NCBI RefSeq assembly: GCF_000011345.1
Contig: NC_004113.1
Coordinates: forward strand, 744,001-808,000
Direction: 5' to 3'
Source: Thermosynechococcus vestitus BP-1
GTDB taxonomy: Bacteria; Cyanobacteriota; Cyanobacteriia; Thermosynechococcales; Thermosynechococcaceae
DNA: 64,000 bases
In this document: piece after piece, positions 59,655 to 64,000 of the stretch
How the letters are laid out: every line of letters begins with the position of its first letter
Position numbering within the stretch: position 1 is the first letter of the stretch
Made by a program: the position numbers and the translations under genes
The notes under the pieces: generated by a model
Told to the model about the DNA's origin: nothing
The model's database searches: none
What the model saw: only the letters and a program-made list of their open reading frames with translations

Positions 59655-59966
59655 GTGGGTGAGGAGCCGCAGCAGGAGATGAAAGCACTCGAGGTTTGGC
59701 AACGCTGGTTCCGGCGGGTTCCTAAGCCAGCGGAGCTAGCGATCGCCCCCGTGGGCACAACAGCCCCTGAATCTAAGCCCTCCCGCTGGCAAGTTTATCG
59801 TCAACGACTCATGGCATATGCATATGAGGGGTGGCCTTGGCTCATCCCTTTTTTTATCTCCGGGGCAACGCTCATGGCGGCCGGTACTTGGCTATTGCTG
59901 TTACCCCCCCTGCCCGATTGTCGTCACCCATTGTTGATCCTAGATAGTGCCGTCACGAGTTTATGA
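59655..59966 (+). pseudogene. 5' part of cyanobacterial membrane protein gene split by IS copy 2
   Basis: From GTG 59655 this frame gives 96 native residues, then seven residues and a stop from the IS (DSAVTSL). The native part has a positively charged N-terminus and one transmembrane helix (WPWLIPFFISGATLMAAGTW). It stops at LPDCRHPLLIL, after which the intact gene continued as RDGDRLYCADQAALHG. Joining the flanks with one copy of TA restores a frame of 647 codons with the part from 60787. Homologs are conserved cyanobacterial proteins of unknown function, as I recall. Confidence 0.8.
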
Positions 59967-60784
59967 GATACTGAGCGTGTGTCTGGACTGTATTATAGGA
60001 CCGTGCCATGAGGACACCTGACTACCGTCGCCACGATATTTCCGACCGGGTTTGGGAGCGGTTGGAACCGCATCTACCTGGACGCCGAGGGAGCTGGGGG
60101 GGTGTGGCGAAAGACAACCGGCAGTTCATCAATGCGGTGTTCTGGATACTGCGCACCGGCGCCCCTTGGCGGGATTTACCCCCGGAGTACGGAGATTGGA
60201 AGAACGTGCATCGAAGGTTCTGCCGCTGGCGAGACAAAGGCGTGTGGGAAAAGGTCCTTGAGCAGTTGATCGACGAGCCCGATTACGAATGGTTGATCAT
60301 CGATGCTACTCATGTCAAAGTCCACCCTCATGCCACAGGGGCCAAAGGCGGCAACCAAGACATGGGCCGTACAAAAGGGGGCTCAATACCAAGATACATC
60401 TGGCCGTGGATGCGCATGGTATGCCGCTGCGAATGGTTATCACAGCAGGTACCACTGCGGATTGTCGCCAAGCTGCAACCTTGATCGAAGGAATCGATGC
60501 AAAGTACCTGTTGGCGGACAAAGGCTACGACAGTGATGCCCTCATCGCCCAAGCCAAAGAGCATGGGATGCAGCCTGTCATCCCTTCGCGCAGACATCGC
60601 AGACAGCGACGTGAATGCGACAAGCAGTTGTATCGGCTTCGTCATCTGGTTGAGAATGCTTTTTTGCATCTCAAGCGTTGGCGAGGTATTGCCACGCGAT
60701 ACGCCAAAAATACGGCTTCTTTCCTTGCTGCTGTGCACATCCGTTGTATCGCCATTTGGGCATCAATCTCGTGACGACAGTATC
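59943..60784 (+). mobile_element. IS5-family insertion sequence (IS427-like), copy 2
   Basis: This 842-bp copy is in the same orientation as copy 1, with the same inverted repeats and a TA target duplication at 59941-59942 and 60785-60786. I see no base differences from copy 1, so one arrived recently or they are kept alike by gene conversion. It interrupts a membrane protein gene at codon 96. Confidence 0.93.
60008..60774 (+). CDS. IS5-family transposase, two frames joined by -1 frameshift (copy 2)
   Basis: The same reading as copy 1: the first frame from ATG 60008 and the second frame to TGA 60774, joined by a -1 slip on A-AAA-GGG at 60373-60379. Together they give about 255 residues with a full DDE triad. 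The element keeps intact ends and transposase. Confidence 0.9.
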
Positions 60785-60786
60785 TA

Positions 60787-62442
60787 AGGGATGGCGATCG
60801 CCTCTACTGTGCCGATCAAGCAGCGCTCCACGGCAACTTACCCTCTCTCGCGCAAGCGATTGAAACCGTCAGTCAGTGGCCAGAAGATCACCCCCTGTTT
60901 CCTCAAGCTAAGCGGCGCCTGGATGAGTGGTCAGCTGTCCTATTGGTCATCGCCCGCCAACAGTTGAGCCAAGGCAATATCAAACTGGCAACGCTGCTCC
61001 TGAAAAAAATCCCCATCACTGCAGCAAGCTACTCCCAAGCCCAAGAGCTACTAAGCGCAACGAATGTGGGAGACGGTGGAAACTTGTTGGCGACGGCTGA
61101 GGCGGCACTGCGCCACCAGGATTGGGGATTGGCTTTGCTGCAAGTAAAACTCATGAACCAGCTGGGTACCGACTACTGGCGCGAACAGGCACAAAAGCTC
61201 TCGGTGCGCATCTCCCAAGAACAGGATGCGTGGGTACAACTGGTGCAGGCACGGGATTTGGCGGCTTGGTTAACGGCCAATGAACTGGCGGCGGCGGTTA
61301 TGCTGGCTCTGAAAATTCCCCCAGAGGCGGTTGTCTATTCCCAAGCCCAGGCGGATATTCGCCGTTGGATTCCGGAAGTGTTTGCCTATGCTGAGGAACG
61401 CTTAACGGCCGGCGATCGCGAGGGTGCCTTAGCCCTCATTGAAAAAATTGCCCCGGCTCTCGATGTTTCCTACCACGATCGCCCAATCGTCATCCTCGGT
61501 CAGGCCAAAGCCCTTGCGGCGAAGGGAACGGTTCTAGGTTACTGGGAGGCGATCGCCCGCGCGCGGCAGATTCCGATCACAGATCCCTTCTATGAATCGG
61601 CTCAGGCCTACCTCAACACATGGCAGCAACGGTTGCGTAACCAGCAGCACCTCCAGTGGGCGACATGGCTTGCCAATACCCGTCTGCGCTGGGGGTATGC
61701 CTTGGCCATTGCCCAAGCTCGGCAAGTGCCCCTTGGTCAGCCGGAACGGGCTCAAGCCCAAGGTTTGATTGCCCTTTGGCAGCGGGATCTGGGCACGATT
61801 GACGAGCGGCCTCTGCTCCATGCAGCGATCGCCCTCGCAGAACGGAAACAGTACCAAGCTGCCCTAGGGGTTCTACAATCTTTCCCCCGCAATGCGGTGC
61901 TGGCTTCTGTGGTGGCCAACTATCGCGACCAGTGGCAGGCAAAACTCGAAGAAATTCAGGATCGTCCTATTCTGGATCGAGCGATTCGCTTGGCACGGCA
62001 AGGCAAACTGGAGGAGGCCATTCGAACCGCTGAGCAAATTGGTCGCGATCGCGCCCTCTCCCCCGAAGCCCTCAATCGCATTTGGCAATGGGACTATGAA
62101 CTCAGCCTGCGCCAACGTCAACAGGCAGCCCCCACCCCCGCCTGGTGGGACAGCCCCCCCACTACCTCTGAAAGGACTGCTGAACCAGTCACTGAGCCAG
62201 AATCAGCTTCCCCGGCAACACCCACAGCAGAGGCCACCACCCCTGGGGTATCTCCCCCAGCAACACCCACACCAGAGGCCACTACCCCTGGAGTATCTCC
62301 CCCACCCACCCCTGAGACCACCATTGCCCCTGCCAGTCCTTCACCAACCCCTGAAGCTACTGTTGTCCCTACGCCGACACCTGTTCAATCTCCACCTGTT
62401 CAATCTCCACCAGCGGAACCGGAACCAACGGCTACCCCCTAG
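60787..62442 (+). pseudogene. 3' part of the split membrane protein gene
   Basis: The frame continues directly from codon 96 of the 5' part, starting RDGDRLYCADQAALHG, to TAG 62440-62442 (551 residues). It is soluble and helical, with repeat-like helices (QQLSQGNIKLATLLLKKI, AEERLTAGDREGALALIEKI, AIALAERKQYQAALGVLQSF) recalling TPR or SEL1 units, and ends in a proline- and threonine-rich tail. A TTG at 60943 could start a shorter product, but no ribosome-binding site is seen. Loss of the membrane anchor should abolish normal placement. Confidence 0.78.
62215..62304 (+). repeat. 45-bp tandem repeat encoding Pro/Thr-rich tail
   Basis: Two near-identical 45-base units (62215-62259 and 62260-62304) encode a PT(A/P)EATTPGVSPP repeat. 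A 15-base unit follows in tandem at 62380-62409, encoding repeated VQSPP. Such in-frame repeats expand and contract by slippage and may vary in copy number between strains. Confidence 0.8.
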
Positions 62443-62495
62443 GGATCGCTGGTCATCGTAAAATAGAGGCTCTGTGCAGTATCGATAGCCCAGGT

Positions 62496-64000
62496 ATGCG
62501 CCTCTCCCAAATGCTCTTTGTCACGCTCCGCGATGAGCCAGCGGAAGCAGAAATTCCCAGCCACAAATTATTGCTGCGGGCGGGATATATTCGGCGGATT
62601 GCCAGTGGCATCTATAGCTATCTGCCTTTGATGTGGCGAGTCTTGCAAAAAGTGAGCGCGATTGTTCGTGAAGAAATGAACCGCAGTGGTGCTTTGGAAT
62701 GTTTGCTGCCGCAATTACAACCCGCTGAACTATGGCAAGAATCGGGACGTTGGGATACCTATACCAAAGCTGAGGGGATTATGTTTTCCCTCACCGATCG
62801 CGCTCAGCGGCAGTTAGGACTCGGGCCCACCCATGAGGAGGTGATCACTGCCCTTGCCAAGGACTTGATTCGCTCCTATCGGCAGTTGCCCGTGCACCTG
62901 TACCAAATTCAAACGAAATTCCGTGATGAAATTCGCCCGCGATTTGGCCTGATGCGGGGACGGGAATTCATTATGAAGGACGGCTACTCCTTCCATGCTG
63001 ATGTGGCCAGCCTGAAGGAAACCTACCAGGTGATGTACGACACCTATAGCCGTATTCTTCAGCGCTGTGGCCTGACGTTTCGAGCTGTGGAGGCGGATTC
63101 GGGGGCGATCGGCGGCTCGGGTTCCCATGAGTTTATGGTACTGGCTGCCGCCGGCGAAGATGAGGTGCTCTATACGGCTGACGGCCAATATGCCGCCAAT
63201 GTGGAAAAGGCCGTCTCGCTCCCCCCTGACGCGGTGCCAACAACCTACAAAACGGTGGCCACCCTAGATACCCCCAATGCAGCGACGATTGATGCCCTGG
63301 TTGAGCAGTTGCAGTGCCATCCTACGCAAATTGTCAAAAATGTCCTCTATCGAGCGGTCTTCGATAATGGGCGAGTGGGGCTTGTGCTGGTGAGTATTCG
63401 CGGCGATCAAGAGGTAAACAGCGTTAAGCTGCACAACACCCTCACTTCCCTTGCGCCCAACTACGGGGCAACGAAACTGCTGGATCTGCGGCTGGCAGAT
63501 GCCCATACAGCCCAAGAGTGGGCAGCCACCCCCATTCCCTTTGGTTACATTGGCCCTGATTTAGAAGATGCCGTTATTAAAGCCGATTCCCAAATCATTC
63601 CCCAGTGGATTCGCATTGCCGATCGCACCGTGGTGGAGTTAAAGCGATTTATTACCGGAGCCAATCGCGATCAACAGCATCGGGTGGGGGTGAACTGGGG
63701 CAAATCCTGTCCCCTGCCCGCAATTATTGCCGATGTTCGCAAAGCCCAGGCGGGCGATCGCGCCTGCCATGATCCAACCCAGCACCTAGAAGCGGCACGG
63801 GGCATTGAAATTGGCCATATTTTCCAGTTGGGCACCAAGTATTCTGAGGCAATGAAGGCCACCTATACCAATGAGCAGGGGGAAGAGGTCCCTCTGGTGA
63901 TGGGTTGCTATGGCATCGGCATTTCCCGCTTGGCCCAGGCGGCGGTGGAGCAGCACCACGACGCCCAAGGGATTGTCTGGCCGCTGGCGATCGCCCCCTA
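62496..64000 (+). CDS. proS: Prolyl-tRNA synthetase (3' end outside window)
   Basis: ProS charges tRNA-Pro. The open frame from ATG 62496 runs to the end of the window; about 501 of roughly 600 residues are visible. It begins [20 protein letters not shown] and has the class II motif 1 region ([18 protein letters not shown]). Motif 2 follows ([21 protein letters not shown], shown here only in part). The inserted editing domain (about 225-385) is present, so this is the bacterial type. The late [11 protein letters not shown] is the start of motif 3. It lies 53 bp after the split gene. Confidence 0.96.
   Translation, partial: MRLSQMLFVTLRDEPAEAEIPSHKLLLRAGYIRRIASGIYSYLPLMWRVLQKVSAIVREEMNRSGALECLLPQLQPAELWQESGRWDTYTKAEGIMFSLTDRAQRQLGLGPTHEEVITALAKDLIRSYRQLPVHLYQIQTKFRDEIRPRFGLMRGREFIMKDGYSFHADVASLKETYQVMYDTYSRILQRCGLTFRAVEADSGAIGGSGSHEFMVLAAAGEDEVLYTADGQYAANVEKAVSLPPDAVPTTYKTVATLDTPNAATIDALVEQLQCHPTQIVKNVLYRAVFDNGRVGLVLVSIRGDQEVNSVKLHNTLTSLAPNYGATKLLDLRLADAHTAQEWAATPIPFGYIGPDLEDAVIKADSQIIPQWIRIADRTVVELKRFITGANRDQQHRVGVNWGKSCPLPAIIADVRKAQAGDRACHDPTQHLEAARGIEIGHIFQLGTKYSEAMKATYTNEQGEEVPLVMGCYGIGISRLAQAAVEQHHDAQGIVWPLAIAP

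Noticed and set aside
62161-62442. CRISPR-like repeat array
   Set aside because: The repeats are in-frame Pro/Thr codons in a protein tail, without spacers.

Overview
This window is a piece of cyanobacterial chromosome. It carries psaA-psaB for photosystem I, the phycobilisome degradation factor NblB, the proton-extrusion protein PcxA, the circadian protein LdpA, a LabA-like NYN protein, an ARC6/Ftn2 division protein and a group 3 sigma factor SigF. The octamer GCGATCGC (HIP1), a hallmark of many cyanobacterial genomes, recurs across almost every kilobase. The compact layout, moderately high GC and protein sequences suggest a thermophilic unicellular lineage close to Thermosynechococcus. That placement is by recall of family sequences, not by a database search.

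Layout. 1-4.0 kb: end of a SYLF-domain gene, a YbaB/EbfC DNA-binding protein, a LuxR-type response regulator, an FHA protein, a decayed WD40 gene, a DUF4330 protein and RidA. 4.0-8.9 kb: psaA-psaB with a long leader and a strong terminator. 9.3-17.3 kb: a mechanosensitive-channel-like membrane protein, FtsH (FtsH2-like), RecG with an upstream cyanobacterial partner, and UppP. 17.3-21.1 kb: a CRP-like palindrome, sigF, ldpA and an R3H/AAA ATPase. 21.3-30 kb: hemE-epimerase-EVE operon, then leftward gcvT, a thioredoxin-domain protein, folB, tRNA-Leu(GAG) and pcxA. 30-42.4 kb: a divergent SF1-helicase-like protein, metG, the LabA-like gene hit by an insertion sequence, lptC, a 2OG-Fe(II) oxygenase, two small envelope proteins, ftn2, an ABC sugar permease and carA. 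43-53.2 kb: hrcA, a catalytically altered serine recombinase, glgA, proA, ppsA, nblB and cbiD. 53.2-59.5 kb: an IS630-type remnant, pyrG, an ArsR regulator, an HpnP-like cobalamin/radical SAM protein, CpdA and a DMT transporter. 59.6-64 kb: a large cyanobacterial membrane protein gene split by a second copy of the same IS, then the start of proS.

Mobile DNA. Two apparently identical 842-bp IS5-family elements (IS427-like, TA target duplications, two-frame transposase with a -1 slip on A-AAA-GGG) lie in the same orientation 25.5 kb apart. One rewrote the last residues of the LabA-like protein and split an ancestral overlap with lptC. The other destroyed a gene of about 647 codons. A third, older IS630-type remnant lies between cbiD and pyrG.

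Most of the window is housekeeping: light harvesting and its repair (psaAB, ftsH, nblB), tetrapyrrole and corrin synthesis (hemE, cbiD), carbon storage (glgA, ppsA), nucleotide and amino acid synthesis (carA, pyrG, proA, folB, gcvT) and envelope building (uppP, lptC). I found no CRISPR array, prophage or obvious defence island. The leads most worth following are the CRP-like site in front of sigF, the IS-remodelled gene ends, the serine recombinase lacking its catalytic serine, the helicase-like protein without a recognisable Walker B, and the HpnP-like radical SAM protein.
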